Positions 34,338-42,629 of a DNA stretch of 64,000 nt are shown here, piece by piece (position 1 is the stretch's first letter; every line of letters starts with the position of its first letter). Below the pieces are notes generated by a model. It was given only the letters and a program-made list of their open reading frames with translations, was not told where the DNA came from and did not search any database. The position numbers were made by a program, and so were the translations under genes. The stretch is from the NCBI GenBank assembly GCA_043782485.1, contig JAYWAL010000064.1, positions 1 to 64,000 of the forward strand. The letters run 5' to 3'. The stretch comes from JANXUC01 sp043782485 (GTDB lineage Bacteria; Acidobacteriota; Terriglobia; Terriglobales; Acidobacteriaceae).

Positions 34338-34691
34338 ATGACTGAAACCGCCCGCCAAGTTGCTGAGGAGCACTACTTTACCGCGCTGGACGCCATGGCA
34401 GACGGCCTCCAGGAGAAAGCTGTGGACGAGTATAGGTCGTCGCTGGCAGCCGATCCCACCTTTACCGAGGCCATGCATGGGCTGGCTAAGGCTTTGCAGA
34501 ATCTGGAGCGGTATGACGAGGCGATTGTGGTCGCGCGGCGCATTGCGGAGCTGGACCCGGAGGATGTGCTGGCGTACACCAGCTTGTCGGTGCTGTACCA
34601 GTGCAAGGGGATGATTGCCGAGGCGGAAGCCGAAGGGGCTAAGGCGCGCGTGCTGGGGTGGAAACAGCAGTTGCAGCGGGGGAAGAGTTAG
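34338..34691 (+). CDS. Small tetratricopeptide-repeat protein
   Basis: 117 residues from the ATG at 34338 (a TTG seven codons upstream is possible). Three TPR-like helical pairs are visible: HYFTALDAMADGLQEKAVDE, PTFTEAMHGLAKALQNLERY and DVLAYTSLSVLYQCKGMI, with the usual Ala, Gly and Pro positions. It is probably a cytoplasmic protein-interaction module. No partner is evident. Confidence 0.7.
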   Translation: MTETARQVAEEHYFTALDAMADGLQEKAVDEYRSSLAADPTFTEAMHGLAKALQNLERYDEAIVVARRIAELDPEDVLAYTSLSVLYQCKGMIAEAEAEGAKARVLGWKQQLQRGKS

Positions 34692-34703
34692 GGTTTTGGG
34701 GCC

Positions 34704-34725
34704 GCACGGGCGGGTACGCCCGTGC
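34704..34725. terminator. Hairpin between convergent TPR and pilR genes
   Basis: A perfect 9-bp stem (GCACGGGCG at 34704-34712; CGCCCGTGC at 34717-34725) with loop GGTA lies in the 47-base gap between convergent stops. It may end transcription on both strands. The sequence also resembles small dispersed GC-rich palindromes, so a repeat origin is possible. Confidence 0.45.
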
Positions 34726-34738
34726 CTCCATTGGCTCT

Positions 34739-36130
34739 TTAGAGGTCGTATTTTTTGGCTAGGTGACGGAACGAGCGGTAGGAAATCTTTAGCAAGTCGG
34801 AAGCTTTGGTTTGGACGCCTCCAGATTGTTGCAGGGCGGAGAGTAGCAGGGCCTTTTCAATTTGGGCTACGTGGTTTTCCATGTCCAGACCTTCGGGCGG
34901 GAAAGTTCCCTGCGTGGGAACGGCGGTGATGCCTCCAACTCCGGCGGCGGCTGCGCGGGCCTTGGCGCGCTCGACGGGAAGCTCAGTGTGGAGTTCGTCG
35001 GTAGTTTCCAGAGCGACGGCGCGCTCGACTGTGTTTTCCAATTGGCGAACGTTGCCGGGCCAGTCGTAACCGCTGAGTTCGGCCAGGCTTTCCGGGCGAA
35101 TATTGCGAATCTGCTTGCCGGCGGCCGGAGCATACTTCTTCAGAAAATGGTTGACCAGCAGAGAGATATCTTCCGGGCGTTCGCGGAGCGAGGGCACGCG
35201 AATGGGGATGACGTTGAGCCGATAATAAAGATCTTCTCGGAACGTGCCTTCGTCCACCATTTGATCCAAATTGCGGTTGGTGGCGGCGATAACGCGCACA
35301 TCAACGGCAATTTCACTGGTGCCACCGATGGGACGGACCAGTCGTTCCTGTAAAACGCGCAAGAGCTTCACTTGCATGGGCAGGCTGGTTTCGCCGATTT
35401 CATCGAGGAAGATAGTTCCGCCGCCGGCAACCTCAAACAGGCCGCGCTTATTTTGATTGGCCCCGGTGAACGCGCCTTTGACATAGCCAAAGAGTTCGCT
35501 TTCCAGCAGCGTTTCCGGAAATGCACCACAGTTGATGGAGACAAACGCTTCGCCCGCGCGCGGTGAGCAAGTATGCACAGCCCGCGCGGCCAGTTCCTTA
35601 CCAGTGCCGCTTTCGCCAGCGATGAGAATCGTGCTGGTCGTGGAGGAAACGGTACGAATGGTCTGCTTGAGCTTCTCAATGGCGGCACTACCGCCGATGA
35701 TGTTGTCGAGCGAGTTGTGCGTGGCGGCGTCGCGCTTGAGGGCAAAGTTCTGTCGGCTGAGGTTCTGGCGCTGCATGGCGCGCGCGACGGAAAGCCGCAC
35801 GTCATCGACCAGGCCCGGACCTTTGCGGATGTAGTCGGAGGCACCGCCGGCCTTGACGGCTTCGACGGCGGCCTCGTAGTCATCGACGGCGGTAATGAGA
35901 ATGACGGCGGTATCGGGAGAAATCTGGTGAGCGTGCTTGAGAACTTCGATGCCGTTGGCCTTGGGCATACGGATGTCGGTGACGACTACGTCGTAGAGCG
36001 CGGACTCAATTTTGGCCTTGGCGGCGTCTCCGGAGTTGACGGTTTCGACGCGATGGCCTTCGCGGCGCAGCGTGATGTCGAGAAGTTCGCAGATGGAGCG
36101 CTCGTCGTCGGCGACCAGAATGTTACCCAC
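34739..36130 (-). CDS. pilR: Sigma-54-dependent response regulator, PilR-like
   Basis: 463 residues from a GTG at 36130 with AAGGAGGG at 36135-36142; longer open frame upstream overlaps pilS and lacks support. The receiver domain has phospho-acceptor D52 in VVVTDIRMP. A sigma-54 AAA+ domain shows GESGTGKE, the sigma-54-contacting GAFTGA loop and GGGTIFLDEIGE. A Fis-type HTH ends the protein (QTKASDLLKISYRSFRHLA). It overlaps pilS by 8 bases. By analogy with Pseudomonas PilSR it should activate pilin or pilus genes from -24/-12 promoters. Confidence 0.85.
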   Translation of the reverse strand: MGNILVADDERSICELLDITLRREGHRVETVNSGDAAKAKIESALYDVVVTDIRMPKANGIEVLKHAHQISPDTAVILITAVDDYEAAVEAVKAGGASDYIRKGPGLVDDVRLSVARAMQRQNLSRQNFALKRDAATHNSLDNIIGGSAAIEKLKQTIRTVSSTTSTILIAGESGTGKELAARAVHTCSPRAGEAFVSINCGAFPETLLESELFGYVKGAFTGANQNKRGLFEVAGGGTIFLDEIGETSLPMQVKLLRVLQERLVRPIGGTSEIAVDVRVIAATNRNLDQMVDEGTFREDLYYRLNVIPIRVPSLRERPEDISLLVNHFLKKYAPAAGKQIRNIRPESLAELSGYDWPGNVRQLENTVERAVALETTDELHTELPVERAKARAAAAGVGGITAVPTQGTFPPEGLDMENHVAQIEKALLLSALQQSGGVQTKASDLLKISYRSFRHLAKKYDL

Positions 36131-37886
36131 GCGACCCTCCTTCTCCGGCAGCGGCGGCGCGGGAAGCGAGATCGATGACGACCGATTCATGGGCTTTGGC
36201 ATCCGCTGAAACGGCGGGCGTAGCGGGAGCCGCTTCTTCGCGGACCAATCGCAAACGGAAACAGGTTCCACCGCCCTCACAGGGACCTGCGGTGATTCGG
36301 CCATCGTGGGCTTGGACAATCTGGTAGACAATGGCCAGCGCTAGTCCGGTGCCAACTTGATTCTGATTCTGAAATGGCTCGAAAATGCGCAAGGCCTGCT
36401 GCTGAGTCGGGGTTGCGCCGGTATCGGCGACGGTGATTTCCCAGGCTTTGCTTTCCTGCTGTAAATCTCCGTCTTGGAGGTCGCGGTTGTCCAAATCGCC
36501 GTCGTCCAAATCCTTGAGGGTAACCGTCAAAGTGCCGCCGTCGGGCATGGCGGCGAGGGCATTCTCGCAGAGATTGTGGAAAGCCTGTTGCAGGCGCGCG
36601 CCATCGCCCATGGTCCAGGCCGAATGCGCGCGGAGCGAGCGCAGAACGCGGATACCAGAGCCTTGGCGGTTGATACGGGTTTCGATTTCGTCGAGCACGT
36701 TTTCCAGCAGCGGTAGCACGTCAACCCTGGCGAATTCAAACTGGCGACCGCGCGAATAGGCGAGGAAGTCCGTGATGATGGCGTTGAGCCGCTCGGACTC
36801 ACGGGTCACGATTTCGATGAGCATGCGCTGCTCGTCGGTGAGGGCGGCAATGCCGTGGAGCACATTGACCGAGCCACCGATGGATGCTAGCGGGTTGCGA
36901 ATTTCGTGGGCGATGGCCCCGGCAAGGCGTCCGATGGCGGCCTGTTGCTCGCGCACGCGAATCTCACGTTCCAGACGACGAACCTCCGTCAGGTCGTCGA
37001 AGGCATAGATGTAGCCGGAGATCCCGCGCCCGGGAGCCGTGAGGCAAGAAGCTCGCATGTCGAGCGTAAGTTCCCGGCCAAGAGCGGTACGGGCGCGCAC
37101 TTCACCGTGGGCGAGGCCGCCGAGCGCGTAGGGTAGCGACTCGAGAAATAGCGATTGCACGGGCTGGTGGATCACTTCAGCGGCATCGCGCCCGAGCAAA
37201 CTACAGGCGGCCGCATTGGCCACTTGCACGCGCCCATCGAGACCCGCAGTGATGATGCCACCGGTGATGGACTGGATGATGTTCTCGTGGAGGGCCTGTA
37301 GGTTCTCCAGTTCGCCGCTGGCATGGAGCAGGCGGGCGTCGGCCTGGCGCAAGCGCTGCGCCAACATGGAGGCCAGGTAGCCGATGGTGAGATCCGCGAA
37401 CAGGTTGATGAGAATGATGGCCAGCAGGGCGCGCGTGCTCGGATGGGAAGACGAGTACGAAGGTAAAACTTCGTAGTAGCAGAGTTCGAGCACGGTGCCG
37501 TAGGAGATGAAGGCCAGCGCGGCTACAAGATAGGCCCAAGCGCGCGGAAGCAGAATGCAAGCGACGACGATGACGAGCGGATAAAGAAAGTTGAACGTGC
37601 TTTCCGCGCCTCCAGTGACGTAAATGAGCAGTGTAGCCATACCAAGGTCGGTGAAGACCTGAAGTTTGGCCTGCAATTCATCTTCGCGCCAAGCGTGTGC
37701 GAGCAGGAGAAAGAAGAGGGAGAGCGTATACCAAAGCAGGATCGCCGCGATAAACGGCTTCAAAGGCAGCGTATTGGGCGTCAGACGGACGATGGCCAGC
37801 TGAATGCCGAGCAGGAACGTGAGCACGATGATGCGAACGTTCGAGAGCCAGGCTAGCCAACGGCGCTGTTCCACTATGAGTTCCAT
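36123..37886 (-). CDS. pilS: Sensor histidine kinase, PilS-like
   Basis: 587 residues. About six N-terminal membrane helices (residues 15-185) resemble PilS. A coiled linker precedes a PAS domain (IQSITGGIITAGLDGRVQVA). The HisKA H-box is AGAIAHEIRNPLASIGGSV, and the HATPase_c domain has HNLCENALAAMPDGG and GTGLALAIVYQIVQAH. It should autophosphorylate and pass phosphate to the overlapping PilR. A Gln-rich, repeat-like segment (DLDDGDLDNRDLQDGDLQ) interrupts the ATPase domain near its N box, which is unusual. Confidence 0.85.
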   Translation of the reverse strand: MELIVEQRRWLAWLSNVRIIVLTFLLGIQLAIVRLTPNTLPLKPFIAAILLWYTLSLFFLLLAHAWREDELQAKLQVFTDLGMATLLIYVTGGAESTFNFLYPLVIVVACILLPRAWAYLVAALAFISYGTVLELCYYEVLPSYSSSHPSTRALLAIILINLFADLTIGYLASMLAQRLRQADARLLHASGELENLQALHENIIQSITGGIITAGLDGRVQVANAAACSLLGRDAAEVIHQPVQSLFLESLPYALGGLAHGEVRARTALGRELTLDMRASCLTAPGRGISGYIYAFDDLTEVRRLEREIRVREQQAAIGRLAGAIAHEIRNPLASIGGSVNVLHGIAALTDEQRMLIEIVTRESERLNAIITDFLAYSRGRQFEFARVDVLPLLENVLDEIETRINRQGSGIRVLRSLRAHSAWTMGDGARLQQAFHNLCENALAAMPDGGTLTVTLKDLDDGDLDNRDLQDGDLQQESKAWEITVADTGATPTQQQALRIFEPFQNQNQVGTGLALAIVYQIVQAHDGRITAGPCEGGGTCFRLRLVREEAAPATPAVSADAKAHESVVIDLASRAAAAGEGGSRG

Positions 37887-37919
37887 TTCCGTCAGCGTCC
37901 GATCATTTTGGGGGCCGCA

Positions 37920-38096
37920 GGGGCTAAAGCCCCAGAGCTTTTGTCGCGCGATATGCGGCGCTGAAGCGCCGCTCTACCGTCAGTTCTGCGCTCGTCGGTT
38001 CTGTGCCCGTCACCCTGAGCCAGGCCACAGGAAAGCGGGTCCCTCCACTTCCCAGGTGCTTCGCTTCGCGAAGCATCTGGTCCGGTCGGGATGACA
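37920..38096. repeat. Cluster of small palindromes and dispersed element copy 5
   Basis: Three hairpins fill the gap between pilC and pilS: GGGGCTAAAGCCCC (37920-37933), GCGGCGCTGAAGCGCCGC (37955-37972) and TGCTTCGCTTCGCGAAGCA (38057-38075). The outer ends CGTCACCCTGAGCC near 38009 and GGTCGGGATGACA at 38084-38096 resemble the TGTCATTCCGA ends of the other dispersed copies. They separate the pilus structural genes from pilSR. Confidence 0.55.
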
Positions 38097-38105
38097 AACC
38101 CTTGC

Positions 38106-39314
38106 CTAGCCAGCTAGTTTGCCGATCATGGCGAATAGCGGCATGTACAGCGAAATGACGATACCTCCGACGAACACTCCAAGGAAGGCGATGATCGCGG
38201 GTTCGAGCAAGGCCAGCATGTCTTTGGTGGCCGCGTCGACTTCGTCCTCGTAGAAGTCGGCGATTTTTTGCAGCATGGAATCCATCGCGCCGGTAGCTTC
38301 TCCGACGCCGATCATCTGCGTGACCATGTTGGGAAACACGCCACTTTCGCGGAGAGGATCGACGATCGTGCGGCCCTCTTCAATGGCTTTGCGGACCTTC
38401 ATCAACGCCTCTTCAAGGACGGCGTTGCCGGAGGTGCGCGCGGTGATGGAGAGGCCTTCCAGAATCGGTACGCCGGAAGTGATGAGTGTGCCCAGGGTTC
38501 GGGTGAAGCGGGCTACGGCAATCTTGCGCAGCAGCATGCCGATGATAGGAAAGCCGAGGAGCAGCTTGTCAAAGAAGTACTTGCCTTTGGGGTTCTTGCG
38601 GGCCTGCTTGACGCCGACCACGGCGCCGATACCGCCCACAAGAAAGAACCACCAGAACTGCGCCACGAAATTACTGAGGCCAATGGTGATGCGGGTAGGC
38701 AGCGGCAAGGCGACGCCCAAGCCGAGAAACAGGTTGGCGAAAATGGGGACGACGAACTTGAGCAACGCGCCGACGACGAGAACGGCCATACCAACGACGG
38801 CGACCGGGTAGATTAAAGCCGACTTCACGGCCGACTTGAGCTTGACGGCCTTTTCGACGTAAGCGGCGATACGCTGGAGAATGATGTCCAAGATACCGCC
38901 GGTTTCACCGGCCTCAATCATGTTGGTGCTGAGATCGTCGAATACCTTGGGGTGCAAACGCATGGCGTTGGCCAGGGTGGAGCCGCTTTCGACGGTCGTC
39001 CGGATGTTGGTGAGCGTCTTTTGGAAGAACGCGTTCTCCTGGTTAGCGCCGAGAATTTCCAGGCACTGAACCAGAGGGAGGCCGGCATCGATCATCACGG
39101 AGAACTGGCGGAAAAAGACGGCCTGTTCCTTCGCTGTAACCGATCCCCCTCCGAAGGTGGGCAGGGAAAACTCCTTGCCCTTTTCGCGAATGTTGGATGG
39201 GACAATGCGCTCTTTGCGCAGGGAGGACGCGAGGCTTTCCTTGCTGGCGGCCTCGCGGCTTCCCTTGATCTTTTCTCCTGAAGCGCTCTTTCCCGAGAAC
39301 GTAAATACTGGCAT
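38106..39314 (-). CDS. pilC: Type IV pilus platform protein PilC
   Basis: 402 residues with two copies of the T2SSF domain. The first has FFRQFSVMIDAGLPLVQCLE and the second FTRTLGTLITSGVPILEGL. Three or four membrane helices, the last at IIAFLGVFVGGIVISLYMPL. PilC is the inner-membrane platform on which PilB and PilT act. It is 44 bases downstream of pilT. Confidence 0.93.
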   Translation of the reverse strand: MPVFTFSGKSASGEKIKGSREAASKESLASSLRKERIVPSNIREKGKEFSLPTFGGGSVTAKEQAVFFRQFSVMIDAGLPLVQCLEILGANQENAFFQKTLTNIRTTVESGSTLANAMRLHPKVFDDLSTNMIEAGETGGILDIILQRIAAYVEKAVKLKSAVKSALIYPVAVVGMAVLVVGALLKFVVPIFANLFLGLGVALPLPTRITIGLSNFVAQFWWFFLVGGIGAVVGVKQARKNPKGKYFFDKLLLGFPIIGMLLRKIAVARFTRTLGTLITSGVPILEGLSITARTSGNAVLEEALMKVRKAIEEGRTIVDPLRESGVFPNMVTQMIGVGEATGAMDSMLQKIADFYEDEVDAATKDMLALLEPAIIAFLGVFVGGIVISLYMPLFAMIGKLAG

Positions 39315-39358
39315 GACGCTTTTCTCCTGGTAAATCTAGCCGTTGCTGCTGTGTAGCG

Positions 39359-40477
39359 TTAGCGTTTGGCCGCGGCGGCCGCGGTTCCGGTGGAACCTTT
39401 GCCCAACCCCGCGCCGCGATTGATCATTTCCTGTAGCTCATCTTGATTGCTGGAACGGATGAGCGCGGTTTCAAGGGTGATTTGTTTTTGGAAATAGGCG
39501 GACGCAAGCGCCTGGTTGAAGGTCTGCATCCCGTACTTGTCCTGTCCGGATTGCATAGCCGAGTAAATCTGGTGAATTTTGTCCTCGCGAATGAGGTTGC
39601 GGACCGCCGCGTTGGGTACCAGGACTTCAAGGATCATGGCGCGGCCCTTGCCATCAGCTTTGGGCACCAGCGATTGGCACATGATGCCTTCGAGCACGAG
39701 CGAGAGCTGGGCGCGGATTTGCGGCTGCTGGTGCGCCGGAAAGGCGTCGATGATTCTGTTGATGGTGGAGGTGGCGGAATTGGTGTGCAGCGTGCCGAAG
39801 GTTAAGTGACCGGTTTCCGCGATTCTCAGCGCGGCTTCGATGGTTTCCAGATCGCGCATTTCGCCGATGAGAACGACGTCTGGATCTTCGCGGAGGGCGG
39901 CGCGGAGGGCGTCGGTGAAACTCTTGGTATCCGCGTGCAGCTCGCGCTGGTTGACCAGGCAGTTCTTGTTCATGTGTACAAATTCGATGGGATCTTCGAT
40001 GGTCAGAATGTGATCGTGACGCTCGGAGTTGATCTTGTCGATCATGGCAGCCAGCGTAGTGGACTTACCGGAGCCGGTGGGTCCGGTGACCAGAACCAAG
40101 CCGCGCGGTTTATCGCACATTTTGGCCACGATTGGCGGCAGATTGAGCTGGTTAAAGGCCTTGATTTCAAAGGGAATCAAGCGAAAGACCGCAGCCGTTG
40201 CGCCGCGCTGGTTGAAGACATTGCCGCGGAAACGAGCCAGGCCCTTGAGGCCGAAGGAGAAGTCCAGTTCGAGGGATTCTTCAAAGCGATGCTTCTGGGA
40301 ATCGGTCATGACGCTGTAGGCAAGCTGCTTGGTTTCCGCCGGGGTCATCTGCGGCAGGTCGAGCGGCACCAGATGTCCGCTAACGCGGATTTGTGGCGGG
40401 GAGTTGGTGGTAATGTGCAGATCGCTGCCTGCCATCTCCAACATCCTGCGGAGCAGATCGCTAAGAGTTAATGCCAT
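39359..40477 (-). CDS. pilT: Type IV pilus retraction ATPase PilT
   Basis: 372 residues. Walker A TGPTGSGKS is at 131-139, and the Asp box and AIRNLIRE motif are present (here AVRNLIREDKIHQIYSAMQS), which distinguishes PilT from PilB. The His box reads ETGHLTFGTLHTNSA. It hydrolyses ATP to retract pili, giving twitching motility and possibly DNA uptake. It sits between pilB and pilC. Confidence 0.93.
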   Translation of the reverse strand: MALTLSDLLRRMLEMAGSDLHITTNSPPQIRVSGHLVPLDLPQMTPAETKQLAYSVMTDSQKHRFEESLELDFSFGLKGLARFRGNVFNQRGATAAVFRLIPFEIKAFNQLNLPPIVAKMCDKPRGLVLVTGPTGSGKSTTLAAMIDKINSERHDHILTIEDPIEFVHMNKNCLVNQRELHADTKSFTDALRAALREDPDVVLIGEMRDLETIEAALRIAETGHLTFGTLHTNSATSTINRIIDAFPAHQQPQIRAQLSLVLEGIMCQSLVPKADGKGRAMILEVLVPNAAVRNLIREDKIHQIYSAMQSGQDKYGMQTFNQALASAYFQKQITLETALIRSSNQDELQEMINRGAGLGKGSTGTAAAAAKR

Positions 40478-40513
40478 GACTGTCCTATTCCTCCGTAAGC
40501 TTGTTGCAAATCT

Positions 40514-42229
40514 TTAGTGAATCGTTTCGCGTGCTACTTCTTCCAGCGTGGTCCATCCCATGGCGACTTTGGTTAAGCCGCTGCGCCGCAGGGTGATCAT
40601 GCCTTGTTCGATGGCTTTTTTCTTGAGTTCCAGAGCGGACGCGCCAACCAGAACGAGTTCGCGAATGGCGTCATCGACTTCCATCACTTCATAAAGACCT
40701 GTACGGCCTTTGTAGCCGGTGTTGTTGCAAATGCCGCAGCCTTTGCCCTTCATCAACTTGACGGTTTTCGCCTCTTCCGGACCGAAGCCTTCATCAATCA
40801 GGGTCTGAATCGGGACTTCGAAAGGCTCGGCGCACTCCTTACAAACGCGGCGAATGAGGCGCTGGGCGCAGATGAGGTGGACGGACGTGGCAACCAGGAA
40901 AGGCTCGATGCCCATGTTCATGAGTCGCGTAATGGTCTCGGGCGCGCCGTTGGTGTGGAGCGTGGAGAGCACCAAGTGGCCGGTAAGCGCTGCTTTAATC
41001 GCAATTTCTGCCGTTTCAAAGTCACGGATTTCGCCGACGAGGATGATGTTGGGATCTTGCCGCAGGAAGGCGCGGAGGGCGGCGGCGAAGTTCAGGCCGA
41101 TCTGCTCCTTCATCTGGACTTGATTCACGCCGCCGAGCTGGAACTCGACCGGATCTTCGGCGGTCATGATGTTGGTGTCAGGGGTGTTGAGTCGCGCGAT
41201 GGAGGAATAGAGCGTGTTCGTCTTTCCAGAACCTGTCGGGCCGGTGACCAGCACCATGCCGTAAGGCTTGAGAATGGCTTTTTCAAATTTGGTGAGCGAT
41301 TCCTGCTCGAAGCCGAGCTTGGTCATGTCGAGTCGCAGGTTCTCCTTGTCGAGGAGACGCATGACGATTTTTTCGCCCCAAAGCGTGGGCAGGGTGCTGA
41401 CACGGAAATCGAGCTGCTTTTTCTTGCCGTTCAAGTTCATCTTCAGCATGATGCGACCGTCTTGCGGCAGACGCTTTTCGCTGATATCGAGCTTGGACAT
41501 GATCTTAAGACGCGAGGTGATGGCGTCTTTCAGCTTTAAAGGCGGAGACATGATGGCCTGGAGAACACCGTCAATCCGGAAGCGGACACGGAATTCCTTT
41601 TCGTACGGTTCCATGTGGATGTCGCTGGCTCCGCGCTTCACGGCATCGGTCAGGATCAGGTTGACGAGCTTAACGATGGGTGCTTCATCGGCAGCTTTTT
41701 CGAGATCGGCCAGAGCGGCTTCGGCTTCCTCGGTCTGCACCTCGACATCGGTGTCACCCATGTCGTTCATGGTTTGCATGACCGACTCGAGATCTTCTCC
41801 CTGCTTGGTACCGTAGGCCTTATCGATGCCTTCGAGAATGGAGCTTTCCGAAGCCACCACCGGCTCGATGTTGAAGCCGGTCATGAATTTGATGTCGTCC
41901 ATGGCGAAGACGTTGGTGGGATCAACCATGGCGATGGTGAGCGACGCACCGACGCGGCTCAACGGAAGAATCTGGTAGCGCTTGGCGGTTTCGTGCGGGA
42001 TCAGCTTGACGACGGACGCGTCAATTTCAAAATAGGCGAGGTTGATCGCGGGCACGCCGTACTGCCGCGAGAGGAAGTTGGTGAAGTCTTCCTCTGTCAG
42101 AAAACCGAGTTTGACGAGGGCTGCGCCAAGGCGGGTGTTGTTATCTTTCTGGCTCTTCGCCGCCTGTTGCAACTGCTCCTGGGTAATGATCTTCTCTTTG
42201 ACGAGAAGGTCGCCCAGACGTTGAGACAT
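40514..42229 (-). CDS. pilB: Type IV pilus extension ATPase PilB
   Basis: 571 residues from an ATG with GAGGAG upstream. An N-terminal MshEN/T2SSE_N domain starts with RLGDLLVKEKIITQEQLQQA and includes GFLTEEDFTNFLSRQYGVP. The ATPase core has VTGPTGSGKTNTLYS and GEIRDFETAEIAIKAALTGH. A zinc-binding pair of CxxC motifs is present (CKEC and CGIC). MshEN domains bind cyclic-di-GMP in relatives. It powers pilus assembly. It is first in the pilB-pilT-pilC order. Confidence 0.92.
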   Translation of the reverse strand: MSQRLGDLLVKEKIITQEQLQQAAKSQKDNNTRLGAALVKLGFLTEEDFTNFLSRQYGVPAINLAYFEIDASVVKLIPHETAKRYQILPLSRVGASLTIAMVDPTNVFAMDDIKFMTGFNIEPVVASESSILEGIDKAYGTKQGEDLESVMQTMNDMGDTDVEVQTEEAEAALADLEKAADEAPIVKLVNLILTDAVKRGASDIHMEPYEKEFRVRFRIDGVLQAIMSPPLKLKDAITSRLKIMSKLDISEKRLPQDGRIMLKMNLNGKKKQLDFRVSTLPTLWGEKIVMRLLDKENLRLDMTKLGFEQESLTKFEKAILKPYGMVLVTGPTGSGKTNTLYSSIARLNTPDTNIMTAEDPVEFQLGGVNQVQMKEQIGLNFAAALRAFLRQDPNIILVGEIRDFETAEIAIKAALTGHLVLSTLHTNGAPETITRLMNMGIEPFLVATSVHLICAQRLIRRVCKECAEPFEVPIQTLIDEGFGPEEAKTVKLMKGKGCGICNNTGYKGRTGLYEVMEVDDAIRELVLVGASALELKKKAIEQGMITLRRSGLTKVAMGWTTLEEVARETIH

Positions 42230-42585
42230 ATCGCAGACTCCTCTGACCGGCAGTATCGAAAAAATTAGACAGTAACGAAACGGCGGCTCTGCGGAGGAGG
42301 GGCTGCAGATACGCTTCTAGTTCCGTTGACACAAATTGTCACCGAAGATGGATTACTGCGCCTGTAACTTTGGTACTTGTCCTGCGCCGGGAAAAGCTCG
42401 GGATAGCTCCGCAAGTGGTTGAGCCTGTTGTTTTTCAGGGTTTTTGGGAGATCGCGGACTAGGGTTCATGCCTGCCGTGCAACAACCTTGGTAACTTCGC
42501 GATCAAACTCGCCACGGGGCAGGGGGGCTCGGCGGAGCAAAGTCGCGTAGCAACGCGCTACGCTGGGAGGTTTTCCGGAAACCGC

Positions 42586-42591
42586 TATAAT
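42586..42591 (+). promoter_or_regulatory. Consensus -10 hexamer upstream of ntrY
   Basis: A perfect TATAAT lies 39 bases before the TTG of the sensor kinase, with only a weak match at the -35 position. The rest of the 400-base gap to pilB (42230-42629) contains no gene. It has a TGACA-N5-TGTCA inverted repeat at 42327-42341 and a small GCGTAGC/GCTACGC hairpin near 42545-42563, whose roles are unknown. Confidence 0.35.
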
Positions 42592-42629
42592 CTGGGGGCG
42601 CTCCGGAGTGCGTCCCCAGCGCAGGTGTT

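Noticed and set aside
36131..36331. A 67-residue N-terminal extension of PilR
   Set aside because: It lies within pilS in another frame; the GTG at 36130 has a strong ribosome-binding site and starts right at the receiver domain.
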